Assembly: GCF_001721645.1 (NCBI RefSeq)
Contig: NZ_CP017141.1
Location: 1,860,001 to 1,924,000, forward strand
Direction of reading: 5' to 3'
Source: Pedobacter steynii
GTDB lineage: Bacteria; Bacteroidota; Bacteroidia; Sphingobacteriales; Sphingobacteriaceae
DNA length: 64,000 bases
Below the pieces are notes generated by a model. The model was not told where the DNA came from and made no database searches. It saw nothing but the letters and a program-made list of their open reading frames with translations. Below, in pieces: positions 35,127 to 45,344 of the stretch. The position numbers were made by a program, and so were the translations under genes. Each line of letters starts with the position of its first letter. The stretch's first letter is position 1.

Positions 35127-35553
35127 AGCTGCTGATATAACTCTCTAACTGAGAGATGGTTTGTTTTTGATCTTCAATAATGAATTTAACGACGTCGCCT
35201 ATGGATACCATTCCGATTAGCTGATCTCCCTGAACTACAGGTAAGTGCCTGATGTGCTTGTCTGTCATGGTTTGCATGCAATGATCCAGGCTGTCTTCCG
35301 GAGATACCGTAATGGGCTGGGAGGTCATCACTTCATTCAGCAGGGTGTCTGCTGAAGCTTTTCCCTGAAGAATGATCTTTCGCGCATAATCCCTTTCCGT
35401 AAATATTCCTAATAACTGACGCTCCTCCAGAATAAGCAGGGCACTGATGTTTTTTTCCATCATTACCCGAAGCGCATTTAGAACCGATGTATCTGCCGGA
35501 ACTGAAAAAATATCCCCTGATTTAGTGCTGAGTAGTTGTTTTACAGTTTTCAT
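35125..35553 (-). CDS. Two-CBS-domain protein
   Basis: A 142-residue protein made of a CBS pair (about 10-60 and 74-128), with repeats such as VSIGDVVKFI and ISALLILEERQLLGIFTERDYAR. CBS pairs bind adenine nucleotides and sense energy or adenylate state; stand-alone forms are of unknown partner. It starts 75 bases after the GH3 gene stop. A 12-base palindrome AATTAGCTAATT (35565-35576) lies before its start. Confidence 0.93.
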   Translation of the reverse strand: MKTVKQLLSTKSGDIFSVPADTSVLNALRVMMEKNISALLILEERQLLGIFTERDYARKIILQGKASADTLLNEVMTSQPITVSPEDSLDHCMQTMTDKHIRHLPVVQGDQLIGMVSIGDVVKFIIEDQKQTISQLESYISS

Positions 35554-35628
35554 AACACATTAAGAATTAGCTAATTAAATTTACTGAAATAAAAGCTCAT
35601 TTACAATGGGGTTATGCTGAAAAAATCT

Positions 35629-37140
35629 TTACTTCATCATGGGCAATATTTCTTCTACATAAGTGCGTTCATTTGCCAGTCTGGGTACTTTATGTTGTCC
35701 ACCCAGCTTACCTTTAGACTTTAACCAGTTGTAAAACGTATTGTAAGGAGCATTGTGAACTTTCGGTCTGCGTAAAGCCATATCCTTAAAACGCTTGGCA
35801 TCATAATCGGAATTTACTTCGCGAAGGGTCTGGTCCAGGATATCCACAAATCTTTCAAAATCATCAGGCTGCTGATCGAATTCAATGATCCATTCATGAC
35901 CTCCGACTTCCTCTCCTTTAAAATAAATAGGACAGGCCGTATAATCTTTAAACACAGCCCCCGTTTCCGTACATGCTTTACAGATTGCCTGTTCTGCATT
36001 ATCAATAATCACTTCTTCTCCAAAAGCATTGATGAAATGTTTCGTACGTCCGGTAATTTTAATCCGGTAAGGGGAGAGGCTGGTAAACTGTACGGTATCA
36101 CCAATCATATAACGCCATAATCCACCGTTGGTAGAAATAATGATGGCGTAGTTTTTATTTAGCTGAACCTGTTCCAGAGATAAAGTATCCGGATTCTCAT
36201 CCTCCAGTTTTTCAATCGGAAGAAACTCATAATAAATACCATAATCCAGCATGAGCAGTAATTCATCTGAATTTACTTCATCCTGAATGCCAAAGAAACC
36301 CTCAGATGCATTATAAGTTTCCAGATAATACATTTCATTACAAGGGATAAGTTCTTTAAACTGCTCGCGGTAAGGTTTGAAATTTACTGCACCATGAATG
36401 TATAGTTCCAGGTTGGGCCATACTTCCAGCAGGTTTCTCTTTCCGGTCATTTCCAGCACCTTTTTTGCCAGTACAATTGTCCAGGTAGGAACTCCGGCAA
36501 TATTGGTTACATTCTCTTTAATGGTTGCCTCTGCCATTTTCTCCATTTTTTCCTCATAGTTGTCCATGAGTGCGATAGAGATGTTGGGGGTACGGTAATA
36601 TTCCGCCCACATGGGCAGGTTTTTAATCAGCACAGCCGAGAGATCACCATAAAAGGAATCTTCATTCAGCTGGTTAATCTGATGGCTGCCACCAAGAACC
36701 AGGCCTTTACCGGTAAGGATCTGATTTTCCGGACGGTTGTTGCAGAAGATAGACAAAAGGTCTTTTCCTCCTTTAAAATGGCATTCCTGGAGAGACTCCT
36801 CCGATACCGGAATAAATTTACTCCTGTCGCTGGTCGTACCTGAAGATTTCGCAAACCACTTTATTTCGGAAGACCAGAGGATGTTCTGTTCTCCCTTGAG
36901 CATCCGCTCTATAAAAGGTTTTAAAGTATCATAGTTCTGTATAGGGACCCGCTCCTTAAATTGCTTGGGTGACAGGATGGAGCGGTAGTCGTATTTTGTT
37001 CCCCATTCTGTGTCAGCTGCACTGGAAATCAGTTTCTGAAACCATTCTTCCTGTACATCATGCGGGTATTTCATGAAAAGCTCGATCTGATGAACACGCT
37101 TTTTCATATACCAGGTAAAAATCGAATTTACAATTGCCAT
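35629..37140 (-). CDS. GH3-family protein (acyl-amido synthetase-like)
   Basis: A 503-residue bacterial homologue of the plant GH3 auxin-responsive proteins. The firefly-luciferase-like superfamily motifs are visible: SSGTTSDRSKFIPVS (ATP phosphate loop), YLETYNASEGFFG and YMIGDTVQF. GH3 enzymes adenylate a carboxylate and couple it to an amine, usually an amino acid. The bacterial acceptor is unknown. It follows lptB by 19 bases in the recJ-lptB-GH3 run, a linkage common in Bacteroidota. Confidence 0.93.
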   Translation of the reverse strand: MAIVNSIFTWYMKKRVHQIELFMKYPHDVQEEWFQKLISSAADTEWGTKYDYRSILSPKQFKERVPIQNYDTLKPFIERMLKGEQNILWSSEIKWFAKSSGTTSDRSKFIPVSEESLQECHFKGGKDLLSIFCNNRPENQILTGKGLVLGGSHQINQLNEDSFYGDLSAVLIKNLPMWAEYYRTPNISIALMDNYEEKMEKMAEATIKENVTNIAGVPTWTIVLAKKVLEMTGKRNLLEVWPNLELYIHGAVNFKPYREQFKELIPCNEMYYLETYNASEGFFGIQDEVNSDELLLMLDYGIYYEFLPIEKLEDENPDTLSLEQVQLNKNYAIIISTNGGLWRYMIGDTVQFTSLSPYRIKITGRTKHFINAFGEEVIIDNAEQAICKACTETGAVFKDYTACPIYFKGEEVGGHEWIIEFDQQPDDFERFVDILDQTLREVNSDYDAKRFKDMALRRPKVHNAPYNTFYNWLKSKGKLGGQHKVPRLANERTYVEEILPMMK

Positions 37141-37159
37141 CTGTTAGGGTGAATAAGGA

Positions 37160-37894
37160 TTATAATTTTTTAGTACGGAGCACGAAGTTTGATCCCAGAT
37201 AGACTCTTCTCACCATTTCATTGGCAGCGAGTACTTCTGGTGTTCCGGATTCTAATATTTTACCTTCAAATAGTAAATAAGCCCTGTCCGTGATGGAAAG
37301 CGTTTCCTGCACGTTATGGTCGGTAATTAAGATACCTATATTTTTTTGTTTTAATTTAGCTACAATGGATTGGATTTCCTCTACAGCAATGGGATCGACC
37401 CCTGCAAAAGGTTCATCCAGCAGGATAAAGTTCGGACTGGCTGCCAGTGCCCTCGCAATTTCCGTTCTCCGGCGTTCTCCTCCTGAAAGCAGGTCGCCAC
37501 GGTTTTTACGTACTTTATGCAAACTGAATTCATTGATCAGTTCTTCCAGTTTTTCGTGACGCTCTTCACGGCTCATTTTCGTCATCTCCAGGATAGCCAT
37601 AATGTTATCTTCAACAGATAACTTACGGAATACAGAAGCTTCCTGTGCCAGATAACCGATACCTTTCTGCGCCCTTTTGTACATGGCATCAGAGGTGATG
37701 TCTTCATCATCTAAAAAAATAGTGCCTTCATTGGGTTTAATTAATCCGACAATCATATAGAATGAGGTCGTTTTTCCCGCTCCGTTAGGTCCAAGTAAAC
37801 CTACAATTTCCCCTTGGCTCACAGAAAATGAAACGTCATTTACAACGGTTCTCTGCTTGTATTTTTTGATTAGATTATCAGCTCTTAATATCAT
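37160..37894 (-). CDS. lptB: LPS export ABC transporter ATP-binding protein
   Basis: A 244-residue ATPase of the LptB class that powers LPS transport with LptFG. Walker [10 protein letters not shown], signature LSGGERRR, Walker [13 protein letters not shown] and the H-loop ITDHNV are all present. The [13 protein letters not shown] context is characteristic of LptB. It starts directly after the recJ stop, with zero bases between, and precedes GH3. Confidence 0.95.
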   Translation of the reverse strand: MILRADNLIKKYKQRTVVNDVSFSVSQGEIVGLLGPNGAGKTTSFYMIVGLIKPNEGTIFLDDEDITSDAMYKRAQKGIGYLAQEASVFRKLSVEDNIMAILEMTKMSREERHEKLEELINEFSLHKVRKNRGDLLSGGERRRTEIARALAASPNFILLDEPFAGVDPIAVEEIQSIVAKLKQKNIGILITDHNVQETLSITDRAYLLFEGKILESGTPEVLAANEMVRRVYLGSNFVLRTKKL

Positions 37895-39592
37895 TTATAT
37901 CTTAATCCCTTTAATATTCAACTGCAAACGTCTCTGTTCTTTCCAGATATTTTCCTCTATCGTATAACAAATAGAAAAAGGTTGGTCGAATTGTAACAGT
38001 GTTTCAAATTCTGCTAATCCAAATCCAATGCTTTCAAAAATAACTGAATTTTGTTGTTTTATGTTCAATTTTAAATGTTTTGTCGCCACAACATAAGGCT
38101 TTGTTGCCAGAGTTACCCCATGAGTCACAAAAATAGGTGCTGGATTATGCGGCCCGAAGGGGGCCATCTGTGAAATGATGCGTTGAAATTTACCGTCAAT
38201 CTGCGCGAATTGAATCTCTGTATCTATCTTGATTTCAGGGCATAGCAGGTCCTCAGTAATGGTCGCAGCAACAATTTGTTCAAACCGGTCTGAAAAAGCG
38301 TCAATATTTTCCGGCTTCATGGTCAGCCCGGCCGCAAATTTATGCCCGCCAAATTGTACCAGCAGATCTTCGCAGCCAACTAAAGCCTCATACAGGTCAA
38401 ACCCCGCCACAGAACGGGCAGATCCGGTCAGCAGACCGTTCGATTCGGTCAGAACAATGGTTGGCCGGTAATATTTTTCGGTCAGGCGGGAAGCCACAAT
38501 TCCGATTACGCCTTTATTCCAGCTTTCATGATAAACAACTGTTGTCTTTTTATGGATCAGTATATCGCAATCTGCAATCAAAGCAAGAGCTTCTGCCGTA
38601 ATGTTCTGGTCTGAAGTTTTACGTTCTGTATTTTGTTGATTGATGAATTCACTTTGGGACAGTGCCAGACTGTCTTCCTCACAAAGCAGCATTTTAACCG
38701 CTTCATTGGCATGGTCCATCCGGCCTGCGGCATTAATTCTTGGTGCCAATACGAAGACGACATCCGTAAGTGTATAATCTTTGTTCCGCCCGGAAATGTC
38801 CATCAGGGCCTTTAAGCCCATACAGGGATTACGGTTTAATTTAACCAGGCCATGATAAGCTAATATTCTGTTTTCATCTTCTACAGGAACAATATCCGCT
38901 GCAATGCTAACCATAACCAGGTCCAGGTACTGTTCGTATTTTTCTGCGGGAAGCTGATGTTGCAGGCAATAGGCCTGGGCAAGCTTAAATCCTATTCCGC
39001 ATCCCGCCAGTTCTTTAAAAGGGTAGGGGCAGTCGGCCCGTTTAGGATCCAGTAATGCTGCCGCTGCAGGCAGTTCATCTCCTGGAAGATGGTGGTCGCA
39101 TATGATGAAATCTATACCAAGCGTGTTGGCATAGGCGACTTTATCTACAGATTTTATCCCACAATCCAGGGCTATAATCAGGCTCTGTCCATTTTTATGG
39201 GCGTAATCAATCCCCTGGGTAGAGATGCCATATCCCTCCTTGTGTCTGTCTGGAATGTAATATTCAATGTTTTCTGTAAACTGGCTGAAAAAGCTATATG
39301 TCAGGGCAACAGATGTTGTCCCATCCACATCGTAATCACCGTAGACCAGTATTTTTTCATGATTACTGAGGGCCAGTTCAATCCTGCTGATGGCCTTATC
39401 CATGTCTTTCATCAGGAAAGGATCATGCAATTGTGCCATCTGAGGCCTGAAAAAATCTTTGGCTTCTTCAAAAGAAGAAATGCCCCGCTGTACTAATATC
39501 TGTGCTAAACTCTGGTCTATATTTAATTGCTGTGCAAGCAAATCTGTTGTTTCCTTATTCCCCTTTACAGCTTGCACCCATCTTTTTTCCAT
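37895..39592 (-). CDS. recJ: Single-stranded-DNA-specific exonuclease
   Basis: A 565-residue 5'-3' ssDNA exonuclease for recombination and mismatch repair. The DHH motifs are VYGDYDVDGTTS, ALDCGIK, CDHHLPG and LDPKRADC; DHHA1 has GGHKFAAG and a C-terminal OB region. ATG 39592 (MEKRWVQ) is preferred because this is the usual N-terminus; an in-frame ATG at 39631 would add 13 residues. It heads the recJ-lptB-GH3 run and is divergent from the MBL hydrolase. Confidence 0.94.
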   Translation of the reverse strand: MEKRWVQAVKGNKETTDLLAQQLNIDQSLAQILVQRGISSFEEAKDFFRPQMAQLHDPFLMKDMDKAISRIELALSNHEKILVYGDYDVDGTTSVALTYSFFSQFTENIEYYIPDRHKEGYGISTQGIDYAHKNGQSLIIALDCGIKSVDKVAYANTLGIDFIICDHHLPGDELPAAAALLDPKRADCPYPFKELAGCGIGFKLAQAYCLQHQLPAEKYEQYLDLVMVSIAADIVPVEDENRILAYHGLVKLNRNPCMGLKALMDISGRNKDYTLTDVVFVLAPRINAAGRMDHANEAVKMLLCEEDSLALSQSEFINQQNTERKTSDQNITAEALALIADCDILIHKKTTVVYHESWNKGVIGIVASRLTEKYYRPTIVLTESNGLLTGSARSVAGFDLYEALVGCEDLLVQFGGHKFAAGLTMKPENIDAFSDRFEQIVAATITEDLLCPEIKIDTEIQFAQIDGKFQRIISQMAPFGPHNPAPIFVTHGVTLATKPYVVATKHLKLNIKQQNSVIFESIGFGLAEFETLLQFDQPFSICYTIEENIWKEQRRLQLNIKGIKI

Positions 39593-39731
39593 TAGTGTCT
39601 GTCCTCTTTTGTTTGGATTATTGGTTGTCATCAGCGCTTCTCGCGGGAAGGCCTAAGCCTGGTTGCGCGGTTATGACGCTTGTATGAAGCTCTTGCTTAC
39701 GTTTTTAAGCAGGAAGTTCCTACAGGTTCCA

Positions 39732-39739
39732 TATCTTTG
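39732..39739 (+). promoter_or_regulatory. Candidate -7 element of the MBL hydrolase gene
   Basis: TATCTTTG followed by CAAC matches the strong -7 form, 53 bases before the TTG start. No TTG at the -33 position. Confidence 0.5.
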
Positions 39740-39792
39740 CAACGATTCGTAAATATATATTAAATTATTTCTTCTTACTAATAACTACGCCA

Positions 39793-40557
39793 TTGCAAGT
39801 TTTCACTTTATATGAAGGATCTTATTCCGTAGACGCAACAAAAAAATTCCTTCCCTTCAATCCGGAAACAGACAATCCTAAAGATCGTCCGGCCTCTTTA
39901 TTTATTCATGTTCAACCTTTTCTGGTGAAATTAGCAGATCAACTGGTATTGTTTGATACCGGCCTGGGGTATAGCAATGAGGATGGACAATTGATCTTGC
40001 ATGAAAATATCCGAAAAGCTGGTTTTAAACCGGAAGAAGTAACCATGGTCCTGATGTCACATTTGCATTTTGACCATTCCGGTGGAATGATCCATCAGGT
40101 GGGGGATAAGATTGAACTGAGCTTCCCTGATGCCGTCTATGTGATTCAACGCGGAGAGTGGGAAAACGCATTTACCAACTCTTCTTCTTCCTATAAAACA
40201 GAGATCTTTGACTTTCTGCAACGAAATGCCCAATTGAGTTTCATTGAGGGTTCAGGACAACTGACTTCGGAAATCAGTTATGAACTGACGGGTGCACATA
40301 CTCCTTTCCATCAGACTTTTCTGTTGGATGACGGGACGGACAAAGTATTCTTTGGAGGGGACGTGTTACCGGAACCAGAGGAGTTATTGAGGAAATTTAT
40401 TGCCAAGTATGATTTTGATGGCAGAAAGGCAATGGAACTGAGGGACGAATTCGGACAGAAAGCAGCAGCAGAAAATTGGAACTGCCTGTTTTATCATGGG
40501 AAGTCAAGAGCTACCGGATTTGTAACTTATAATGATGGACAGTTTAAAATCCACTAG
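39793..40557 (+). CDS. Metallo-beta-lactamase-fold hydrolase with TTG start
   Basis: A 254-residue hydrolase with the zinc motif HLHFDHSGG (His90, His92, Asp94, His95), later metal ligands in the GAHTPFHQ and GGDVLPEP segments, and no signal peptide. It is lactonase-like in appearance. The start is TTG at 39793: the encoded MQVFTLYEGSYSVD is the natural N-terminus for this family and no ATG is available before residue 40. Its 3' end overlaps the convergent response regulator by 14 bases. Substrate unknown. Confidence 0.88.
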   Translation: MQVFTLYEGSYSVDATKKFLPFNPETDNPKDRPASLFIHVQPFLVKLADQLVLFDTGLGYSNEDGQLILHENIRKAGFKPEEVTMVLMSHLHFDHSGGMIHQVGDKIELSFPDAVYVIQRGEWENAFTNSSSSYKTEIFDFLQRNAQLSFIEGSGQLTSEISYELTGAHTPFHQTFLLDDGTDKVFFGGDVLPEPEELLRKFIAKYDFDGRKAMELRDEFGQKAAAENWNCLFYHGKSRATGFVTYNDGQFKIH

Positions 40558-40969
40558 ATTGACGTTCTACCAGTTTTAATAATTCTGTAAGCCTTTCTAT
40601 AGACAGGGGTTTAGAAATAAACCCTTTTACGGTACTGTATGTTTTTGCCTTTTCGATATCATTCTCATATACCGAGGATGAAAGCATGTACATGTCTACA
40701 CTTTGGGCGATCCCTAATTTCTCGTAGGCTTCCAGAAATTCCCATCCGTTCAGAACAGGCATGTTAATGTCAATCAGGATCAGCTGAGGAAGTTGTTCTG
40801 CAGAACTTACGACTCCCGCCAGATAATCAATGGCAATCTGGCCGTTTGTTTTGGAGATCATTTCTACATTGTACCCCGTTTTCTCTACTATTTTTTTTAT
40901 GATGAAAATATTGATGTCATCATCATCAATTACAAGTAGCTTAATTTTTGAGGTCATCATAGAGGTCAA
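40544..40969 (-). CDS. Single-domain response regulator (CheY/Rcp1-like)
   Basis: A 141-residue receiver-only protein: acidic triad DDDD (15-18), phospho-acceptor Asp67 in LILIDINMP, Ser/Thr in YMLSSS and Lys in GFISKPLS. It has no output domain and no histidine kinase beside it, so it relays phosphate to an unlinked partner. Starts at residue 1, 4 or 5 are possible. The last 14 bases overlap the convergent MBL gene. Confidence 0.93.
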   Translation of the reverse strand: MTSMMTSKIKLLVIDDDDINIFIIKKIVEKTGYNVEMISKTNGQIAIDYLAGVVSSAEQLPQLILIDINMPVLNGWEFLEAYEKLGIAQSVDMYMLSSSVYENDIEKAKTYSTVKGFISKPLSIERLTELLKLVERQSSGF

Positions 40970-41050
40970 AGAGTAACAGTAAAATTCTTAGTGTAACTAT
41001 AAAGTTATAAAATATGTATAAATGGTGGAAGTGATATCTATTATGTTACA

Positions 41051-41085
41051 AAAAAAAGGCCATTATACAATAATGGCCTTTTTTT
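41051..41085 (-). terminator. Terminator after the YceI gene
   Basis: Perfect 15-base arms AAAAAAAGGCCATTA / TAATGGCCTTTTTTT with a five-base loop, 17 bases after the yceI-like stop. The T-run works in both directions. Confidence 0.92.
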
Positions 41086-41102
41086 GAATGAAATTAAACG
41101 AA

Positions 41103-41693
41103 TTATTTTTTAGCCACAAGTTTAATAGCCAGTTCAAATTCATCGTTAATCATCTTGTCACCCACATCAGGGAAGATACTTTTAGATTTGTATTTAATCC
41201 CGTATTTCGTTCTGTCAACGCTTACTTTGTCTGCTGAAGCAGTCACAGAGCCATCAGCATTCCATGCTAAAGTAGCAGGGAAAGTAATAGAATTTGTAAT
41301 TCCTTTGATGGTTAAATCACCTGTTACATTTACCGTATTTCCGTTACCGGCTACTTTTTTAATCGTGAATGTAGAGGAAGCAAATTTATCCGTTCCAAAA
41401 AAATCGTCTGCTTTTAAGTGCTTTTCTAAGTTTGCACTTTTATCTGCATCCTTAATTGTGGTCATATCAATTACGAAATTACCACCGGCTAATTTTTTTC
41501 CATTAAAAGACAATGTACCAGATTGAAGGTCAATGGTACCATTATGGCTGCCAGTTAATTTTTTACCTACCCAGGTGATGGTTGATTTTGCAGCATCAAC
41601 TTTATAAGTATCAGCTTTAAATACTGGGGCTATGAAAGCCGACGAGGCAATTACTATAACTAGTAAGGCCAGGGAAGTTAATTTTAATTTCAT
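41103..41693 (-). CDS. YceI-family periplasmic lipid-binding protein
   Basis: A 196-residue protein with a signal peptide (MKLKLTSLALLVIVIASSAF) and a YceI lipocalin-like barrel: YKVDAAKSTITWVGKKL, SVDRTKYGIKYKS and the C-terminal ELAIKLVAKK. YceI proteins bind isoprenoid or fatty chains in the periplasm. It is monocistronic, 97 bases downstream of gcvP with an AT-rich hairpin between. Confidence 0.93.
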   Translation of the reverse strand: MKLKLTSLALLVIVIASSAFIAPVFKADTYKVDAAKSTITWVGKKLTGSHNGTIDLQSGTLSFNGKKLAGGNFVIDMTTIKDADKSANLEKHLKADDFFGTDKFASSTFTIKKVAGNGNTVNVTGDLTIKGITNSITFPATLAWNADGSVTASADKVSVDRTKYGIKYKSKSIFPDVGDKMINDEFELAIKLVAKK

Positions 41694-41732
41694 GTTTAAT
41701 GGTTTGTGGGTTTTTTATGGTCTGTCAGTTTG

Positions 41733-41773
41733 AACCTTTTAATATATTCAGATGGTAAATATATTAAAAGGTT
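41733..41773. repeat. AT-rich inverted repeat between gcvP and the YceI gene
   Basis: Perfect 16-base arms AACCTTTTAATATATT / AATATATTAAAAGGTT around a nine-base loop, with further CAGTT / AACTG pairing outside (41726-41778). It lies 17 bases after the gcvP stop. Neither strand has a T-run after it, so it is not a classical terminator; mRNA 3'-end protection or a regulator site is possible. Confidence 0.7.
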
Positions 41774-41790
41774 TAACTGATTCATTTATT

Positions 41791-44670
41791 TTAAACGGTT
41801 TCTTCTTCCATATAACTTTCAATCGGAGGACAAGCACAAACCAGTGACCTGTCGCCAAAAGAATCATTTACCCTGCCTACTGAAGGCCAGAATTTGTAAG
41901 CTGCAACGTAAGGAAGCGGGAAAGCTGCAGTTTGTCTGCTATAGCTATGGTTCCACTCATCTCCGGTTACTATTGTAGCGGTATGCGGAGCATTTTTCAA
42001 TGGATTATCTGTTTTGTCCAGTTGTCCATTCTCTACTGCTGTTACTTCTTTTCTGATGGCGATTAAAGCATCACAGAATCTATCCAATTCATGTTTAGGC
42101 TCACTTTCTGTCGGCTCAACCATAAGCGTTCCCGCTACCGGGAAAGATACTGTTGGTGCGTGGAAACCATAATCCATTAAACGTTTTGCGATATCTACTA
42201 CTTCAATTCCAAAATTTTTGAAAGCTCTGCAATCCAGGATCATTTCATGCGCACAACGTCCGTTAGCACCTGAGTACAATACCGGATAATGTTGCTCTAA
42301 ACGCGCTTTCATGTAGTTTGCATTAAGAATAGCATGTTTAGTCGCACTCGTTAAGCCTTCAGCACCCATCATTGCGATATAAGCATGAGAGATAACCAGG
42401 ATAGAGGCCGAACCCCATGGAGCAGAAGAAACCGCATGAATAGATTTCTCTTTGCTGATGTCTACAACTGCGTGTGCTGGTAAGTAAGGAACCAGGTGTT
42501 TTGCCACACCAATCGGACCCATACCCGGACCACCACCACCGTGAGGGATACAGAATGTTTTGTGTAAGTTAAGGTGACAAACGTCAGCACCGATATTACC
42601 CGGGCTGGTCAATCCTACCTGAGCATTCATGTTGGCACCGTCCATATATACCTGTCCGCCATTTTCATGGATGATGTTACAAATGTCAATAATGCTTTCT
42701 TCAAATACCCCGTGGGTAGATGGGTAAGTCACCATTAAGCAGGAAAGATTTTCTTTGTTCTCTTCTGCTTTTGCTTTTAAATCATCAACATCAATATTTC
42801 CATTTTCAAGGGATTTTACGATGATGATTTTCATTCCAGCCATTGCCGCAGATGCAGGATTGGTTCCATGTGCAGAAGAAGGAATCAAAGCGATATTACG
42901 GTGATGATCACCGCGATCCTGATGGTAAGCCCTGATTACCATTAAACCTGCATACTCTCCCTGAGCACCAGCATTAGGCTGTAAGCTCATGGCTGCAAAT
43001 CCGGTAATTTCACTCAACCATCTGTCAAGTTCATTAAATACAGTATAGTAACCAGCAACCTGATCAGCAGGTGCAAAAGGATGAATCTTTCCGAATTCCG
43101 GCCAGGTCACAGGAATCATTTCTGTAGTTGCATTCAGCTTCATGGTACATGAACCTAAGGCAATCATAGAATGACAAAGAGAAAGATCTTTTGCTTCCAG
43201 AGATTTAATGTAACGCAACATTTCATGTTCTGAATGATGAGCATTAAATACCGGGTGAGTTAAATAAGCTGAAGTACGTTGTAGTGCAGCAGGAATAACT
43301 GTTTCCACATTTTCGTCAGCAAGTTCTACTGCATCAGCAGCGATTCCTTTTACTTTGGCAAAGATCTTCACTAATAACTGAACATCTTCAATAGCAGTAG
43401 TTTCATCTAAAGCGATGGTCACTACACTTCCATTATAGTTCAGGTTGATCTCATTGTCGATACATTCCCTGTGGATAGAATCTACTAAATTCCCAAGATC
43501 CAGCTGAATGGTATCGAAATAAGCTTTGTTTAATTGAGTATAACCGGCTTTTTCTAAAGATTTAGCTAAAGTAACGGTCAGTCCATGTGTGCGTTCAGCG
43601 ATTAATTTTAATCCTTGTGGACCATGATAAACTGCATAGAAACCAGCCATAATAGCCAATAAGGCCTGAGCTGTACAGATATTAGACGTCGCTTTGTCTC
43701 TACGGATATGTTGTTCCCTGGTTTGAAGGGCCATACGTAAAGCATAATTGTTATTGCTGTCGATCGTTACTCCGATGATACGTCCTGGAATAGAACGTTT
43801 GTACTCATCTTTAGTCGCGAAATAAGCCGCATGAGGACCACCAAAGCCCATAGGTACACCAAAACGTTGAGTAGTACCTACCACAATGTCAGCTCCCCAT
43901 TCTCCCGGAGGAGTCAATAAGGTTAAGCTCAAAAGATCTGCAACAACCGTTACTTTTACATTCAGGACGTGAGCTTTTTGTGCAAAATCAGTATAGTCAA
44001 ACACTTCTCCGTTACCAGCAGGATATTGGATGATTGCTCCAAAGAACTCTTCATTCAGAACAGTAGTCTGATGGTCACCTATAACCAGCTCAATACCAAA
44101 TGGATTAGCGCGTGTTTTTAAAATGTCAATAGTTTGTGGGAAAAGTAACTCCGACACAAAGAATTTCTTTGCGCCCTGGTTTTTGCGTAAGCTGAATTGC
44201 ATGAACATGGCTTCAGCAGCAGCAGTACCTTCATCTAGCAAAGAAGCATTTGCAATTTCCATACCCGTAAGGTCAATTACTAAAGTCTGGAAGTTTAACA
44301 ACGCCTGTAAACGGCCTTGTGCAATCTCTGCCTGATAAGGGGTATATTGAGTATACCATCCCGGGTTTTCCATTACGTTACGTAAAATCACACCTGGAGT
44401 CAAAGTATCATAATATCCCTGACCGATATAAGATTTGAAAACTTTGTTTAGAGAAGCAGTTTGTTTTAAGCTGCTCAGGTAATCTTTTTCAGATTTCGCC
44501 TTTGGCAGGTTTAATGGCTGTTTCAACCGGATCTTTTGAGGAACGGTCTGTTCTATCAATTCGTCCACAGAACCCAGGCCAAGGGTGTTCAACATGGCGT
44601 TTACATCCTCTGTATTAGGGGCAATGTGACGATCTTTAAAGTCTTCTTTGTAATGAATATTTAAGCTCAT
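41791..44670 (-). CDS. gcvP: Glycine dehydrogenase (decarboxylating), P protein
   Basis: A 959-residue single-chain P protein; both homologous halves are fused, as usual in this phylum. The PLP lysine sits in [18 protein letters not shown] near residue 705, with [12 protein letters not shown] and [10 protein letters not shown] in the second half. It decarboxylates glycine and passes the aminomethyl group to H protein; E3 is encoded by lpd at 2648-4054. The other gcv genes are absent from the window. A -7 box lies close upstream, so it is transcribed separately from the lipoprotein gene before it. Confidence 0.97.
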   Translation of the reverse strand: MSLNIHYKEDFKDRHIAPNTEDVNAMLNTLGLGSVDELIEQTVPQKIRLKQPLNLPKAKSEKDYLSSLKQTASLNKVFKSYIGQGYYDTLTPGVILRNVMENPGWYTQYTPYQAEIAQGRLQALLNFQTLVIDLTGMEIANASLLDEGTAAAEAMFMQFSLRKNQGAKKFFVSELLFPQTIDILKTRANPFGIELVIGDHQTTVLNEEFFGAIIQYPAGNGEVFDYTDFAQKAHVLNVKVTVVADLLSLTLLTPPGEWGADIVVGTTQRFGVPMGFGGPHAAYFATKDEYKRSIPGRIIGVTIDSNNNYALRMALQTREQHIRRDKATSNICTAQALLAIMAGFYAVYHGPQGLKLIAERTHGLTVTLAKSLEKAGYTQLNKAYFDTIQLDLGNLVDSIHRECIDNEINLNYNGSVVTIALDETTAIEDVQLLVKIFAKVKGIAADAVELADENVETVIPAALQRTSAYLTHPVFNAHHSEHEMLRYIKSLEAKDLSLCHSMIALGSCTMKLNATTEMIPVTWPEFGKIHPFAPADQVAGYYTVFNELDRWLSEITGFAAMSLQPNAGAQGEYAGLMVIRAYHQDRGDHHRNIALIPSSAHGTNPASAAMAGMKIIIVKSLENGNIDVDDLKAKAEENKENLSCLMVTYPSTHGVFEESIIDICNIIHENGGQVYMDGANMNAQVGLTSPGNIGADVCHLNLHKTFCIPHGGGGPGMGPIGVAKHLVPYLPAHAVVDISKEKSIHAVSSAPWGSASILVISHAYIAMMGAEGLTSATKHAILNANYMKARLEQHYPVLYSGANGRCAHEMILDCRAFKNFGIEVVDIAKRLMDYGFHAPTVSFPVAGTLMVEPTESEPKHELDRFCDALIAIRKEVTAVENGQLDKTDNPLKNAPHTATIVTGDEWNHSYSRQTAAFPLPYVAAYKFWPSVGRVNDSFGDRSLVCACPPIESYMEEETV

Positions 44671-44694
44671 GAAATCTATTTATAAAAAGTTCCG

Positions 44695-44702
44695 CAAAGG
44701 TA
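44695..44702 (-). promoter_or_regulatory. Candidate -7 element of gcvP
   Basis: On the minus strand TACCTTTG, followed by CGGA, is a strong match to TAnnTTTG, 24 bases before ATG 44670. The short leader leaves no room for a glycine riboswitch. Confidence 0.6.
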
Positions 44703-44745
44703 ATAAAAAATCCCCTTAGCTCTAAGCCCAAAAGACTTTATAAAA

Positions 44746-45333
44746 CTAATCCCCGATCAGCACCCAGCCTTCTTCTTTTTTGAATTTTAATTTATAGGTT
44801 TTAGTAATGAAATTGCTCGATGTTCCCTTGTCTTTCAGGAATATAGCGAAATCATTACGTTCCTTTTTTAAGGAGACGGTTACCCTCGCCACGCGGGAAT
44901 CTCCTTTAATTAAGGTGACTGGTTTTTCCGGATCTAAAACATAGTCCAATGCGCGGAGTGTTGCCTTTGAAGCATCCTGTTTTAAAACATAGGGTTTTGC
45001 CTGATCCGTCAATGAAATCTGGAATACATATACGCTGTCTTTAGACAGAAATTTCTTTTTCTGGTTTTCTAAAGTCATTCCCACCAATCCTTTAGCCTGT
45101 AGACTTTTATATTTTTCCAATTCAAGCTGGTCATTTTTGCTCCTGAATTTCATTTCTCCGACAGGAATCCGGACACTCTCGAATTCAGGGTTTGTTTTAA
45201 GGTGTGCTGCAATCACGTCTGTTGCCGTACCCTCGTCCAGGTTGCCTGCGCCGCCTTTACAGCCCGCCATAAAAAGCAGAAAGAATACAGCAATTGTGAA
45301 TAAGCTTAAGTTTTTCATCAATGATGGTTTCAT
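44746..45333 (-). CDS. Lipoprotein of unknown function
   Basis: A 195-residue lipoprotein; lipobox FMAGC (about residue 24), then KGGAGNLDEG. The start may be ATG 45333 or 45318 (MKNLSLF), the second giving a more usual signal length. The mature part has charged helices and a C-terminal beta segment (TKTYKLKFKKEEGWVLIGD) reminiscent of DUF4878/NTF2-like lipoproteins; no firm family. It follows pdxJ by 11 bases and is probably co-transcribed. Confidence 0.75.
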   Translation of the reverse strand: MKPSLMKNLSLFTIAVFFLLFMAGCKGGAGNLDEGTATDVIAAHLKTNPEFESVRIPVGEMKFRSKNDQLELEKYKSLQAKGLVGMTLENQKKKFLSKDSVYVFQISLTDQAKPYVLKQDASKATLRALDYVLDPEKPVTLIKGDSRVARVTVSLKKERNDFAIFLKDKGTSSNFITKTYKLKFKKEEGWVLIGD

Positions 45334-45344
45334 AAGGAAGGTTT

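Noticed and set aside
44671..44745. Glycine riboswitch upstream of gcvP
   Set aside because: The leader after the likely -7 box is only about 20 bases and no tandem aptamer-like structure is visible.
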